NCBI RefSeq assembly: GCF_030418165.1
Contig: NZ_JAUHTQ010000003.1
Span: 124,001-188,000 of the forward strand
Direction: 5' to 3'
Length of the DNA: 64,000 nt
Source of the DNA: Ureibacillus aquaedulcis
Lineage (GTDB): Bacteria; Bacillota; Bacilli; Bacillales_A; Planococcaceae
Part shown: piece by piece, positions 50,975-60,878 of the stretch
Layout: each line of letters begins with the position of its first letter
Position numbering within the stretch: the stretch's first letter is position 1
Notes under the pieces: model-generated
Database searches by the model: none
Seen by the model: the letters and a program-made list of their open reading frames with translations, nothing else
What the model was told of the DNA's origin: nothing
Made by a program: the position numbers and the translations under genes

Positions 50975-52687
50975 TTAAATTTTAAATTTAAGAATAAGTG
51001 ATTGAAGATCTTCCGCCAAGCTGGCAAGCGCTTGGGAGGAGGATGTAATCTCTTCCATCGAAGCCAGTTGTTCTTCTGTAGCGGCAGTAACCGATTGCGT
51101 TCCAGCTGCTGTTTCAGTCGCTACTTCGTTTACTTCTATAATCGATTTGTTGACATGACTTGTGCCTGTTAACAGCTTCTCAACATTTCCTTTGATACTT
51201 TCAATTTGTGGAACTGCTTTTTCGATAACTGTTTCAATTTCACTAAATGTATCACCAGCAACATGAACGACCGACATCCCTTGTTTAACCTCGCCTGTTG
51301 CATCTTCAACCATCTTCATCGTTTGGTCCGTATCCTGTTGGATGGCTGAAACAAGTTCCGAGATTTGTCGTGCCGATTTGGCGGATTCTTCCGCTAGCTT
51401 TCGTACCTCGTCCGCCACAACGGCAAACCCTTTTCCGGATTCTCCCGCTCTCGCCGCTTCAATCGCTGCGTTCAGTGCCAGAAGATTTGTCTGTGCTGCA
51501 ATACCTGTAATGACTTCAATGATTTGCCCGATTTCTCTTGAGCGGGTAGAAAGTTCCGCAAACGAATCAACCAACGATCGAACCGTATTGTCGATAAACT
51601 TCATCTGATTATTTACTTCGTTAATCACTTTTCTTCCTTCAGAAGATAATCGTGAAGCTTCATCTACAGTATGCGATACAATTTCCGTATTGCTCATAAC
51701 TTCTTCCGTATCATGATTGATTTGTGCAATCAAGTTTGTACTATCTCTGATAATGTCTACCTGGTTTTCTGCCCCGACTACAAGTTCCTGTATGGTTTCG
51801 GTAATATGCTCACTCGCCTTGGTACTTTGTTCCGCGCTGGCACTTAGCTCCTCGGAAGCTGCCGCAACTTGTTCGGAAGTGCTTCCCACAGTGCGAATCA
51901 CTGTATTCACGCCTTCAACCATTTTATTGAATGAGGCATTCAGCATCCCAATCTCGTCTTTTGATTGGTAGTCTCCTTTTACCGTAAAATCACCGTTTTC
52001 CACAACACCCAATAATTCCTGTATCTTTCTTAACGGCCTTGTAATCAGGCTTGCGATTACTAGACTTACCAAGATTGTGATGATTATAGCCAGAATAATC
52101 GTCACAATAACAGTAGTTTTTGCGTTATCCGTAGATTCGGTCACTTCATTAAAAACTTGTTCAGATCCCTCTTTATTTGATTCTTCGAGATCTGTAAACA
52201 GTTCGTTAATAGCAACTCGTTTCGCCTCTAATTCATTTTGAAACACCTGGTAGGCTTCCTCATTCTTATTTTCCATCGCTAAATCTCTTACTTTTTCCCG
52301 AATAACGTTTTGCTCTTTATCCAGCGAGATCAACTTATCGAGTTGTTGATCAATATCACTTGGCAGTGACATTGAAGCTAACTCGTCAAAGTAAGTTGCC
52401 GTTTGATCAATGTTTAAATCTACACGTCCATTTAGGTATTCATTTCGCTCGGGATCATCCGTTAACAGTAACTCCAACAAATAAGCATTTATCGCACGGT
52501 TATTAATACTGATCCCACTGAGCAACAGACTAGGCTTTAATTGCTTGTTGTACAAGGTATCAACATTATTTGATGCACCTGATAAATTACTTATACTTAC
52601 AAAACCTAGTATCAATAGCGAAATTGTAAATATAGATATTAATAATATCAGTTTCTGTAATACCTTTAAATTTCTTAAAAACTTCAT
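50975..52687 (-). CDS. methyl-accepting chemotaxis protein
   Basis: A 570-aa transmembrane chemoreceptor. It has an N-terminal helix (about residues 12-34), a 4HB_MCP-type extracellular helical domain to about 190, a second helix (about 193-216) and a HAMP domain ([20 protein letters not shown]). A long cytoplasmic signalling coil includes the hairpin tip [26 protein letters not shown]. The ligand is unknown; its position by the uronate operon may be chance. I chose ATG 52687 (GAGGAGAAGTGAGT upstream) over GTG 52693. Confidence 0.92.
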   Translation of the reverse strand: MKFLRNLKVLQKLILLISIFTISLLILGFVSISNLSGASNNVDTLYNKQLKPSLLLSGISINNRAINAYLLELLLTDDPERNEYLNGRVDLNIDQTATYFDELASMSLPSDIDQQLDKLISLDKEQNVIREKVRDLAMENKNEEAYQVFQNELEAKRVAINELFTDLEESNKEGSEQVFNEVTESTDNAKTTVIVTIILAIIITILVSLVIASLITRPLRKIQELLGVVENGDFTVKGDYQSKDEIGMLNASFNKMVEGVNTVIRTVGSTSEQVAAASEELSASAEQSTKASEHITETIQELVVGAENQVDIIRDSTNLIAQINHDTEEVMSNTEIVSHTVDEASRLSSEGRKVINEVNNQMKFIDNTVRSLVDSFAELSTRSREIGQIIEVITGIAAQTNLLALNAAIEAARAGESGKGFAVVADEVRKLAEESAKSARQISELVSAIQQDTDQTMKMVEDATGEVKQGMSVVHVAGDTFSEIETVIEKAVPQIESIKGNVEKLLTGTSHVNKSIIEVNEVATETAAGTQSVTAATEEQLASMEEITSSSQALASLAEDLQSLILKFKI

Positions 52688-53253
52688 ACTCACTTCTCCT
52701 CATATTGTTTCATGATAACTCTCTTTGTACTCGAAGCCACCCATCCGGTAAATAACAGTTACATGATTATATTTCGGCAGAAAGTTTTATTAATTTAGTA
52801 TTTTATTGATAAAAGATAAATGGATAATACTGCTTATATTTATCTGTATTTCCCAATAGGACTCTAGTTTTGCGTCCTGCTTAGTTACGGTAATTATCTA
52901 CATGAGCTGTAGCGGTTGGGTCATGAAGCTTGGTGTAAGATTTCTATTTCAGAAAGTTATTCGAATAGCAAAAATTTACAATCCTCTTCGCAAAGTATAG
53001 GGATTAGGAGGTATTGGGAGTTGTTGGGGTGAGGGCGAACGCTGTATATTGTTCTGCCTTCTTTTCTTTTCTTTTCTTTTCTTTTCTTTTCTTTTCTTTT
53101 CTACCACTATAAGAATCATTTCTACCACGGAACTGATATTGTTGCTCGCTTTGATACCGTTTGGTGCAATCTACTTCTTAGATCGTTGTAATAGCAGCCA
53201 CTTTGCATCGTTCCTGCAAGTTTCCTTCTTGATCGTCCTAATAACTCTCCCAC
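52688..53253. other. gene-free region
   Basis: No supported gene in 560 bases except a pentanucleotide microsatellite at 53061-53100. The plus-strand frame over that tract encodes a Phe/Leu/Ser run from a TTG and is considered spurious. Confidence 0.5.
53061..53100 (+). repeat. (CTTTT)8 pentanucleotide microsatellite
   Basis: Eight uninterrupted CTTTT units, unusual for a bacterial intergenic region. Confidence 0.95.
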
Positions 53254-53289
53254 TAAAAAAGCTACTTCCCAGTTAGTGCTGGAAGCAGC
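53254..53289 (-). terminator. intrinsic terminator of the siderophore transporter operon
   Basis: Minus-strand stem GCTGCTTCC / GGAAGTAGC followed by TTTTTT, about 75 bases after the last stop codon. Confidence 0.75.
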
Positions 53290-53363
53290 CTTTACGTTAA
53301 AAACTTATTGAAATGGAGGTAGCTTTGTTGACTGGGATTTCCAGCCAAGATGATTCCTTGTTA

Positions 53364-54197
53364 TTAGACGATTACCGCACTTTCAGAAACACTTATGGAT
53401 TTATTATGATGTCGGCCAATTGGTACGACAGACGGCGAATCCGAAACCGGGTCTTCAATGACTTTGCAATCCAGATTGAAAATGTCTTTAATCAACTCAC
53501 TTGTAATGACTTCCGATGGTGCTCCTTCAGCTACAAGCTTCCCTTTATGTAGTGCAAAAATATGGTCAGCATAACGTGCAGACAAGTTAATATCATGAAG
53601 AACCATCACAATGGTTGTTCCGTATTTGCGATTTAAGTCCGTCAGTAAATCTAGTATTTCTACTTGGTACGTGATATCCAAATAAGTTGTTGGCTCATCA
53701 AGGAAGAGGATATCTGTTTGTTGGGCCAGGGCCATAGCAATCCAGACACGCTGTCTTTGTCCACCGGAAAGTTCATCAATATTGCGATCGGCAAATTCCG
53801 TAATATTCATGATTTCCATTGCTTCTGCAACAGCTTCATAATCTTTCTTTGACCAGCCTTTCATGAACGTATGATGCGGAAACCTGCCTCTTCCAACTAG
53901 ATCTGCCACCGTGATTCCCTCAGGAACGATTGGTGATTGCGGCAAAAGCCCCAATACTCGTGCCAATTGTTTCGGCGGAATCTTATGGATTGGTTTTCCG
54001 TCCAAACTGATTTGCCCGGAAGTCGGCTTGATTAATCGAGCCATCGTTTTTAGCAGCGTCGATTTCCCGCATCCATTGGCACCGATGATAATGCTGATAT
54101 TATTGCTTGGTATTTCAATGCTGATATCGTGCAACATGGTTTTTTTATCGTATCCAGCAGTGATGCTTTCGGCCAGAAACGTGTGTGTTGGTCTCAT
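53364..54197 (-). CDS. iron-siderophore ABC transporter ATPase (FecE/YusV type)
   Basis: A 277-aa ATPase with Walker A GANGCGKST (about residues 38-46), signature LSGGQRQR, Walker B ILFLDEPT and switch His in VLHDINL. It powers ferric-siderophore uptake. Its ATG overlaps the permease stop by one base (TAATG), implying coupled translation. It is the last gene of the four-gene operon. Confidence 0.92.
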   Translation of the reverse strand: MRPTHTFLAESITAGYDKKTMLHDISIEIPSNNISIIIGANGCGKSTLLKTMARLIKPTSGQISLDGKPIHKIPPKQLARVLGLLPQSPIVPEGITVADLVGRGRFPHHTFMKGWSKKDYEAVAEAMEIMNITEFADRNIDELSGGQRQRVWIAMALAQQTDILFLDEPTTYLDITYQVEILDLLTDLNRKYGTTIVMVLHDINLSARYADHIFALHKGKLVAEGAPSEVITSELIKDIFNLDCKVIEDPVSDSPSVVPIGRHHNKSISVSESAVIV

Positions 54198-55231
54198 TAT
54201 AAATCTCCCTTTCGATTGATTCGAATTAATAAGTAAATCAAGTAAGGTGCACCAAGAATACCCGTGATGACGCCAACAGGGTATCTAGCCACAAAGGCAA
54301 ATTGTCCGATAAGGTCCGATGCCAATACTAAGATTACCCCTATCAAACCGGCTGGAAGGATATTTGAAAACCCGACACCCACCAATCTTTTTGCGATGGG
54401 ACCGGAAAGGAATGCCACAAATGCAATCGGGCCTGTTGTCGCTGTAGCCAACGCAAGGATCAGCACCGAGCTGATAATCAGGATAATCCTTGTTTTATTT
54501 GTATCGACTCCAAGCGAGGTAGCGGCTTGTTCCCCCAACTCCAGCATTTCCAATCGTTTACCATAAAAAAGGATGATGGGCGTAAACACTATTACCATAA
54601 GGACAAGTGGAAAGAGAGTTTCCATCTTCGCCCCGTTCAAGCTGCCGCTTAGCCATCTCATCGCAGCAGGAAGGTCGTTCTCCTGGCCAATCAACAGTAA
54701 GTAATTGATAAAAGCCGTGAGCATCGCCTGGATGCCGATCCCGATCAAGATCAATCTCCCTATTGAGAAGGAAGACCCTTTGGACAACGCATAAATCACG
54801 AGTACCGTTGTAAGCCCGCCAATGACAGATGCGATCGAAATAACGGTAGTACTAGCCTGCAGCACAATGATACAAAAAACGGCAGCTGCACTGGAACCAG
54901 TTGTAATCCCTATGACATTTGGGTTGGCCAGCGGATTTCTTAGCATCGTTTGAAAGATATACCCTCCGACACCAAAAGCAAAACCAGCAAATACACCCGC
55001 AATCATTCTAGGCAAGCGGATTGTCCCTACTGCAAATGATGCCCCTTTTACATCTTCCCCCATGAGAACGTGAAAGACATCTTCTACTGGATAGATGGTA
55101 TTGCCGAGCATGAGCATCGTAAAGCAAAGTGCTAGTGAAATCAAAGCCAACACAGAGGTCATAATGATAAATCGACGTTGTCTTTTCAGCCTGGAATCCA
55201 TAATGGAATGTATAGTTTCATTTATCATCAT
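54197..55231 (-). CDS. iron-siderophore ABC permease (FecCD family)
   Basis: A 344-aa permease of about ten helices, with FecCD hallmarks LPRMIAGVFAGFAFGVGGYI, MLRNPLANPNVIGITTGSSA and GPIAFVAFLSGPIAKRLVG. It forms a heterodimer with the preceding permease. The start overlaps the upstream stop in an ATGA arrangement. Confidence 0.92.
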   Translation of the reverse strand: MMINETIHSIMDSRLKRQRRFIIMTSVLALISLALCFTMLMLGNTIYPVEDVFHVLMGEDVKGASFAVGTIRLPRMIAGVFAGFAFGVGGYIFQTMLRNPLANPNVIGITTGSSAAAVFCIIVLQASTTVISIASVIGGLTTVLVIYALSKGSSFSIGRLILIGIGIQAMLTAFINYLLLIGQENDLPAAMRWLSGSLNGAKMETLFPLVLMVIVFTPIILFYGKRLEMLELGEQAATSLGVDTNKTRIILIISSVLILALATATTGPIAFVAFLSGPIAKRLVGVGFSNILPAGLIGVILVLASDLIGQFAFVARYPVGVITGILGAPYLIYLLIRINRKGDL

Positions 55232-56262
55232 AATGAACGTATTTTCGCTTTCATTGTAATTAAAATCAAGATAGGCGCCCCGACAAATGCGGTTACAATG
55301 CCGACTTCCAGCTCACCAGGACTGCCTAGAAGCCTTCCAAGTACATCGGATACGGTTAGAATGATGGCACCCGTAAGAGCGGACATCGGGATAATATAAC
55401 GCAAATCGGGCCCGATCAGCAATCGGATGACGTGTGTTGCAAGTAGACCAATAAAGCCAATTGGACCTGCCAATGCGGTTGCAGCACCACATAGTAGGAC
55501 AGCACCAAGAGCAGCAAAGAGTCGTATCGTGCCTGTTCGCACACCTAACCCTGTAGCCACCTCATCTCCCAATGCGAGGGCGTTTAATGCTGGGCCAGTA
55601 AAAATGGCGATAAGAAAACCAATAACTAAAAAAGGAACAAAAGTTGAAATCGAATCCCAGTTGCCTGCTCCAACACTGCCTACCTGCCAGAATCTAAATT
55701 GGTCCATCACGTTGGAACGTGGTATCATCACAGCTACCACTAACGATGAAAGAATCGCACTGGTAGCAGCCCCTGCTAAAACTAGTTTAAGAGGCGTAGC
55801 ACCGCCACTCCCCATGGAACCAATGCCAAATACAAAGATCGAAGTAAGGATCGCCCCTGCGATTGCCAGCCAGATATATTCATTTGCCGAACTAATATTG
55901 AAAAAAGCAATCCCGCAAACGACAAATAGGGATGCTCCTGTATTGACTCCTAAAATACTTGGGTCGGCAATCGGATTACGGGTAACGGACTGCATTAACG
56001 CCCCGGAAACACCCAATGCCGCACCACACATCAAACAAAAGATCGTCCGAACAATTCTTTGCCGAACCACATTGGCCTCATGGGACAGAACCTCAGGATG
56101 GAATAAACCATCCATCAGATCTGCCCAGCCTACAATGCGAGAACCAAATGCAAGCGAAGCTAATATAGATACACCAAGTAATAGTAATAAGGGTATGAGA
56201 ACTCTTAGTAAATTACGCGGAAGCTGCAACTGTTTTTTTTCTGAAATGGATACGTTGTTCAT
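55228..56262 (-). CDS. iron-siderophore ABC permease (FecCD family)
   Basis: A 344-aa permease partner, with MQSVTRNPIADPSILGVNTG (about residues 90-109) and GPIGFIGLLATHVIRLLIGP (about 267-286). It is separated by one base from the binding-protein gene upstream. Confidence 0.92.
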   Translation of the reverse strand: MNNVSISEKKQLQLPRNLLRVLIPLLLLLGVSILASLAFGSRIVGWADLMDGLFHPEVLSHEANVVRQRIVRTIFCLMCGAALGVSGALMQSVTRNPIADPSILGVNTGASLFVVCGIAFFNISSANEYIWLAIAGAILTSIFVFGIGSMGSGGATPLKLVLAGAATSAILSSLVVAVMIPRSNVMDQFRFWQVGSVGAGNWDSISTFVPFLVIGFLIAIFTGPALNALALGDEVATGLGVRTGTIRLFAALGAVLLCGAATALAGPIGFIGLLATHVIRLLIGPDLRYIIPMSALTGAIILTVSDVLGRLLGSPGELEVGIVTAFVGAPILILITMKAKIRSL

Positions 56263-56263
56263 G

Positions 56264-57337
56264 TTAGTTCAGCTTTTTTGCAACTTCTGAAATTAAAGTT
56301 AAGTAATCATCAATTGTATATTCGATAGATAAAGAGCTTGGCGTACCGGCAGCCGCAAGTGGCGTGTTGTCTTCAATAACTACCACAGCACCGTTTTTGA
56401 TGGCAGGTACGGTTCCAAGAATCGGATCCGCTTGAAGTGCTTTTAATGTATTCTCATCACCATATGTAATGAAAATTTCCGCATCTTTAAGGGCATCTGC
56501 ATTTTCAGCACTTAACTCGATATAGAAGCTTTCTGCATCAGCAGTTTGTTCTTTCAGGCTTTCCGGATACTCCATACCTAGCTCCTCAAGGAATTCACCA
56601 CGTGGATCGGCTGGTGTATAAATGTAGAATTTCGATAAATCCGTTGCATTGAACATAGCAAATGCTGCTTTTTTCCCTTTAATTTCAGGATATTCATTGG
56701 CTTTATCTTGAATTAACTTTTCTGTATCGGCAATCAGTTGCTGCCCTTCTTTTTCCATCCCCATAGCCATTGAGTTGTATGTAATTTGGTCACGCCAAGT
56801 AGCTACCCATGGAGTCTCTTGATATGCAACGACTGGAGCAATTTGACTTAACGTATCATAATCTTCTTGTGTAATTCCCGAGTAAGTAGCAAGGATGACA
56901 TCTGGATCTGAATCGGCAATCGCTTCAAAATCCAGGCCGTCTGTATCTTGGTAAACGTTCGGATTTTCTTCACCAAGTTCTTTTAATTTTTCTGCAGTCC
57001 AAGGAAGCATACCAGTATCATCTTGCACACCATAGTTGGCAGCTGAGAAACCAACAGGCACAACTCCAAGTGCAAGTGCTACATCATGGTTTGACCAAGC
57101 AATTGTCGCAACACGTTCAGGCTTTTCTTCAATTACCGCTTCCCCTAAAGCATGTTTGATCACGATTGGATATTCTGTTGCAGATTCTTCCGTATCTGTT
57201 GTTGTATCAGTTGTTTCCGACTCTGTTGCTGCGCTATCTTCCGAACCGGATTCCTGATTGGAACAAGCCGCAAGTGCAAGCGAAAGAATCGAGATTAATA
57301 ACAAGGTTAAAAATGAAAAATGTCTTTTTGACTTCAT
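56264..57337 (-). CDS. iron-siderophore ABC transporter substrate-binding protein
   Basis: A 357-aa lipoprotein (lipobox ALAAC) with an acidic Ser/Thr linker and the FecB/FeuA-like fold: YPIVIKHALGEAVIEEKPERVATIAW (about residues 45-70), FEAIADSDPDVILATYSGIT and the C-terminal IEYTIDDYLTLISEVAKKL. It binds a ferric siderophore (type unknown) outside the cell. It is the first gene of the operon, controlled by a perfect Fur box. I chose ATG 57337 over the frame opening at 57355. Confidence 0.9.
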   Translation of the reverse strand: MKSKRHFSFLTLLLISILSLALAACSNQESGSEDSAATESETTDTTTDTEESATEYPIVIKHALGEAVIEEKPERVATIAWSNHDVALALGVVPVGFSAANYGVQDDTGMLPWTAEKLKELGEENPNVYQDTDGLDFEAIADSDPDVILATYSGITQEDYDTLSQIAPVVAYQETPWVATWRDQITYNSMAMGMEKEGQQLIADTEKLIQDKANEYPEIKGKKAAFAMFNATDLSKFYIYTPADPRGEFLEELGMEYPESLKEQTADAESFYIELSAENADALKDAEIFITYGDENTLKALQADPILGTVPAIKNGAVVVIEDNTPLAAAGTPSSLSIEYTIDDYLTLISEVAKKLN

Positions 57338-57364
57338 TTGAAATTCCACTCCCAATGTTTTAAT

Positions 57365-57379
57365 TGATAATGATTATCA
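57365..57379 (-). promoter_or_regulatory. Fur box
   Basis: TGATAATGATTATCA is an exact 7-1-7 match to the Bacillus Fur consensus, 28 bases before the start of the siderophore-binding protein gene. Confidence 0.9.
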
Positions 57380-57484
57380 TCTTCAAGTAGTACTATATAT
57401 TTTATGGAATGAGTTGTCAATATATTATTTTTATTTCCAGATTTATAGGATGCAAGGGTTGTTGTGGATAGTCCTTAAACAAAA

Positions 57485-57525
57485 AAAAGATGGTCTTAAG
57501 CCTGTTGACTTAAAGACCATCTTTT
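57485..57525 (-). terminator. intrinsic terminator of the riboswitch-controlled transporter operon
   Basis: Stem AAAAGATGGTCTT / AAGACCATCTTTT with a run of T on the minus strand. Confidence 0.85.
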
Positions 57526-57611
57526 ACCCGAAATTATTTGAACTTAAATTAAATGAGAATACCTATTTTAGTTCAATCAATCAGTTATTCCGTTAATACC
57601 AATTTCATTTA

Positions 57612-58382
57612 CTAACTATAAGAATCCATTGTATCAAAAAGCAGCCGTGAATATGGGTGGGTAAGCTGCCCATTTTCCCAATCGGTAAGGGTCTCCACAA
57701 TTTCCCCTTCGTACATGATCGCGACACGATCACATAACTCTTTCGTGGACTCCAGATCATGTGTGATAAATAGATAACTAGGACCATCCAGCTTTTGAAT
57801 CTTTTTCAGTATTTCTAGAATTGATTTTTGTGAAGGGCTATCCAAACTGGCAATCGATTCATCGAAAATAATCAGTTCAGGCTTAACGGCCAATGCTTTT
57901 GCAATACAGACACGCTGCTTTTGTCCACCACTCAACTGATCAGGATAATAATTCAAAAATGAGGCGTCCAAACCAACTAAATGCAGTAACTTAATACCTT
58001 CTTCATGCCAATTCTTTTCATCCGGAAAAAAGTTCCGAATGGGCTCTGCCAGTATTTCTGCCACCCGCATTTTGGGATGCAATGAGGCTGAAGAATCCTG
58101 CAGTACCATTTGAATGTTTTTATAGAGTGTAAAGTCTTTGAATCGTTTTGAATAGATGCTCTGTCCCTTCCATAACACCTGACCGGAAGTGATTTTTTCA
58201 AGTCGCATCATACATTTGGCAAGGGTGCTTTTTCCGCTGCCGCTCTCGCCTACAAGCCCGACGCTTTCACCTTTTGTAATCGCAAAGCTCACATTTTTGA
58301 CGGCAATTTTACTCTTGGCATTCCCTCTTCTCAAGCGTAGAGGGTATTCTTTGGTCACTTTCTTCAATTCCAGTAATATCAC
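57612..58382 (-). CDS. nickel/peptide-type ABC ATPase (NikE/OppF type)
   Basis: A 256-aa ATPase: Walker A GESGSGKST (about residues 44-52), LSGGQKQR signature, Walker B as LIIFDES (Ser replacing the usual Pro) and ITHDLE. It overlaps the preceding ATPase by 4 bases. Last gene of a five-gene operon under a cobalamin riboswitch. Confidence 0.9.
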   Translation of the reverse strand: MILLELKKVTKEYPLRLRRGNAKSKIAVKNVSFAITKGESVGLVGESGSGKSTLAKCMMRLEKITSGQVLWKGQSIYSKRFKDFTLYKNIQMVLQDSSASLHPKMRVAEILAEPIRNFFPDEKNWHEEGIKLLHLVGLDASFLNYYPDQLSGGQKQRVCIAKALAVKPELIIFDESIASLDSPSQKSILEILKKIQKLDGPSYLFITHDLESTKELCDRVAIMYEGEIVETLTDWENGQLTHPYSRLLFDTMDSYS

Positions 58383-59092
58383 AAAAGTACCCCTCCTTCA
58401 TCCATATGAATGACACGGTCTGCATACTTTTTTATACTGTTTTCATCATGTGAAATGAGAAGGACCGTCAATCCCAGACGATGTTGAAATTGTTTTAATA
58501 ACCCCAGTATTCTTTCACGGTTCACTAGATCAAGAGCAGTTGTTGGTTCGTCAGCGATCAGTATTTTCGGCTGCAAACTTAGCATCATGGCCAATAGCAC
58601 TCTCTGCCTCATCCCCCCGCTCAGCTCAAACGGGTAGGATTCAAGAATCTGTTCCGGTTCTTTGAAACCAACATCATTTAGTAGATTAAGCAAAAGCTGT
58701 TCAAGTTCTTTCTTTGAACATGGTCTTCTTTGGCGAATCGTTTCCAACATCTGTTTTTTTACCAGTCTAGCCGGTGCTAAACCATTTAATGAATGTTGAA
58801 TCATCAATGCCATATGTTCCCTTCTTAAATGTTCAAATTGCTTCTCATCAAAAGTCACAATATCTTTTCCTTCAAACAGAATTTGGCCTTTTGTTACACT
58901 CAGGCCTTTATCGAGCAAGCCAACCAATGCATGTGAAACGATGCTTTTACCTGCACCACTTTTTCCAGTCAGGGCAACCATTTCTCCCGGGTATAGCTCG
59001 AACGATACATCCTGAATAATTACTTTTCGCTGTTGCCTTTGTTTATATGTAACTTCTATATGCTCAACCTTTAATAAGGGGCTTCTTTCCAA
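58379..59092 (-). CDS. nickel/peptide-type ABC ATPase (NikD/OppD type)
   Basis: A 237-aa ATPase: Walker A GKSGAGKS (about residues 38-45), signature LSGGMRQRV, Walker B ILIADEPTTALD and ISHDEN. It is shorter than OppD, lacking the C-terminal oligopeptide domain, as in NikD-like metal transporters. Confidence 0.9.
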   Translation of the reverse strand: MERSPLLKVEHIEVTYKQRQQRKVIIQDVSFELYPGEMVALTGKSGAGKSIVSHALVGLLDKGLSVTKGQILFEGKDIVTFDEKQFEHLRREHMALMIQHSLNGLAPARLVKKQMLETIRQRRPCSKKELEQLLLNLLNDVGFKEPEQILESYPFELSGGMRQRVLLAMMLSLQPKILIADEPTTALDLVNRERILGLLKQFQHRLGLTVLLISHDENSIKKYADRVIHMDEGGVLL

Positions 59093-59106
59093 CCCTAAAT
59101 ACCTCC

Positions 59107-59928
59107 CTACCTAAAGTCATATCGTAGTTCCCCCAGTTTCTCGCTTACTAACTGGCAAGCCAGGACAAACAAAACAATTGCCAATCCGGGGAAAATCATG
59201 ACGTAGGGGGAAATTTGAAAGTAATCTGTCGCATCATTCAACATCGCGCCCCATTCAGGCGTTGGTGGCTGGGACCCTAATCCCAGGAACGAAAGACCCG
59301 CAATATTTAATACAATCTTGCCTAAATCCAGCGCACCAAAAACAAGAATGGGCATTTTGATTTCCGGGAGAACATAGCGTCTTAATATACGAAAATGGGA
59401 ATTTCCAGCCATCTTTGCTGAAAGGATATAATCTTCCTGAAAGATTTTCAGTACAAGGCTCCGAATAAAACGAACATAGCTTGCCCAACGAACCAATACA
59501 ATCGCGAAAATCATATTGACTAAGCCGGGTCCCAATAAGCCCACAATCGCTATTGTCAGTACAATATCCGGAATGGCTAAAGTGCTATCGATGAATCTCA
59601 TCATCAGATTATCCGTGCGCCCTCGAACAGAACCTGTCAACAATGCAATCGGAAGGCCAATCAACATTGTGAGGAACAGTATGATGAAAGCAGACGAAGC
59701 ACTTATTCGTATACCATAAAGAATACGGGATAAGATACATCGGCCCAGATGGTCTGTACCAAATGGGTAGGTCCAGCTCGGAGACTGTAATCTTGATGCC
59801 AGATTTACCGCCAAAGGATCATGGGGGGCAATCCATGGTGCCAATAACCCTGCCAAGAAAATACCCAGAAGGATAACCAGTCCTGCAAGCAAGCCAGTAT
59901 TCAATTGCTCTAATCTCTTCAACTTCAT
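59107..59928 (-). CDS. nickel/peptide-type ABC permease (NikC type)
   Basis: A 273-aa permease with six helices. It has the HDPLAVNLASRLQSPSWTYPFGTDHLGRCILSRI-type opening of DppC/NikC proteins (about residues 34-67) and the EAA-like loop AKMAGNSHFRILRRYVLPEI. I chose ATG 59928 (AGGAGGTGGGAGG upstream). Confidence 0.88.
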   Translation of the reverse strand: MKLKRLEQLNTGLLAGLVILLGIFLAGLLAPWIAPHDPLAVNLASRLQSPSWTYPFGTDHLGRCILSRILYGIRISASSAFIILFLTMLIGLPIALLTGSVRGRTDNLMMRFIDSTLAIPDIVLTIAIVGLLGPGLVNMIFAIVLVRWASYVRFIRSLVLKIFQEDYILSAKMAGNSHFRILRRYVLPEIKMPILVFGALDLGKIVLNIAGLSFLGLGSQPPTPEWGAMLNDATDYFQISPYVMIFPGLAIVLFVLACQLVSEKLGELRYDFR

Positions 59929-59942
59929 CCTCCCACCTCCTA

Positions 59943-60869
59943 TCAAACTCTCAACCGTGGATCAATGAGTAAATAGATAAAGTCTACCAACATATGAATG
60001 CCTACAAACAAAATGGCAGCAAAAACAACGTAACCTTGAATCACTGGATAGTCACGCATATTAATCGATTCAATAACGTACTGCCCCAAACCTGGCCATG
60101 AAAAAATAGATTCTACTATGATGCTGCCGCCCAGCATAAATGCAAAGCTTGTACCAACCATCGTAACAATTGGCAGTAAGGCCTGCTTCAAAATCTGAAA
60201 TACTAGTATTCTTTTCTTTGATAGCCCTCTTGCCCTGGATGCCTTTACAAAAGGCTGCTGCAACAGTTCCAGCATATGTGCACGGAGTACACGGGCATAT
60301 ACTGTACCCAGACCTAACCCAAGCGTTGTTGCGGGCAATATTAAATTTTCAAAACTGCCTCTTCCTATGGATGGCAGCCATCCAAGACTGACAGAGAACA
60401 GATAGATACAGAGGAATCCCAACCAAAATGTTGGTATAGCTGAGCCTAGCAGTGCTAGAACACGCCCGATTTTATCCGCTAGGCCATTTTCATAAACAGC
60501 TGTGGAGATTCCCATAACGAATGTCACTGCCAACATAATGGCAAGTCCTGCAAGTGCCAACTCCAGCGTAGCAGGTAATCTAACAAACAGCTCATTTATA
60601 ACAGGCTTCTGAGAAACAAAGGACTCGCCCCACTCGCCTGTAAATATTTGCTGCAACCATTCAATATATTGGCCACTGATAGAATTGGTTAAGCCCAACT
60701 CACTCCGTAAAGCATGAATGGCTTCACTCGAAGCTGGAACCTCATTGGCTTTTAACATGATTGTTGCGGGATCTCCCGGTGAAATTCTGACCAATATAAA
60801 CGTTAATGTCGCAACGCAAAAAACAACAAGGACCAATTGTAAAAGTCGTTCTAGTAAAAACTTAAGCAT
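59943..60869 (-). CDS. nickel/peptide-type ABC permease (NikB type)
   Basis: A 308-aa permease with six helices: start FLLERLLQLVLVVFCVATLT, then RISPGDPATIML (about residues 28-39), EAA-like loop VKASRARGLSKKRILVFQIL and the usual GLGQYVIESINMRDYPVIQG. It lies 9 bases after the binding-protein gene. Confidence 0.9.
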   Translation of the reverse strand: MLKFLLERLLQLVLVVFCVATLTFILVRISPGDPATIMLKANEVPASSEAIHALRSELGLTNSISGQYIEWLQQIFTGEWGESFVSQKPVINELFVRLPATLELALAGLAIMLAVTFVMGISTAVYENGLADKIGRVLALLGSAIPTFWLGFLCIYLFSVSLGWLPSIGRGSFENLILPATTLGLGLGTVYARVLRAHMLELLQQPFVKASRARGLSKKRILVFQILKQALLPIVTMVGTSFAFMLGGSIIVESIFSWPGLGQYVIESINMRDYPVIQGYVVFAAILFVGIHMLVDFIYLLIDPRLRV

Positions 60870-60878
60870 AGCATTCCA

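Noticed and set aside
53049..53276. Phe/Leu/Ser-rich plus-strand ORF across the CTTTT tract
   Set aside because: Encoded by the microsatellite, weak TTG start, no protein-like continuation.
55427..56290. 287-codon plus-strand ORF inside the FecCD permease gene
   Set aside because: Shadow of a well-defined permease; low-complexity Pro/Thr/Ala translation.
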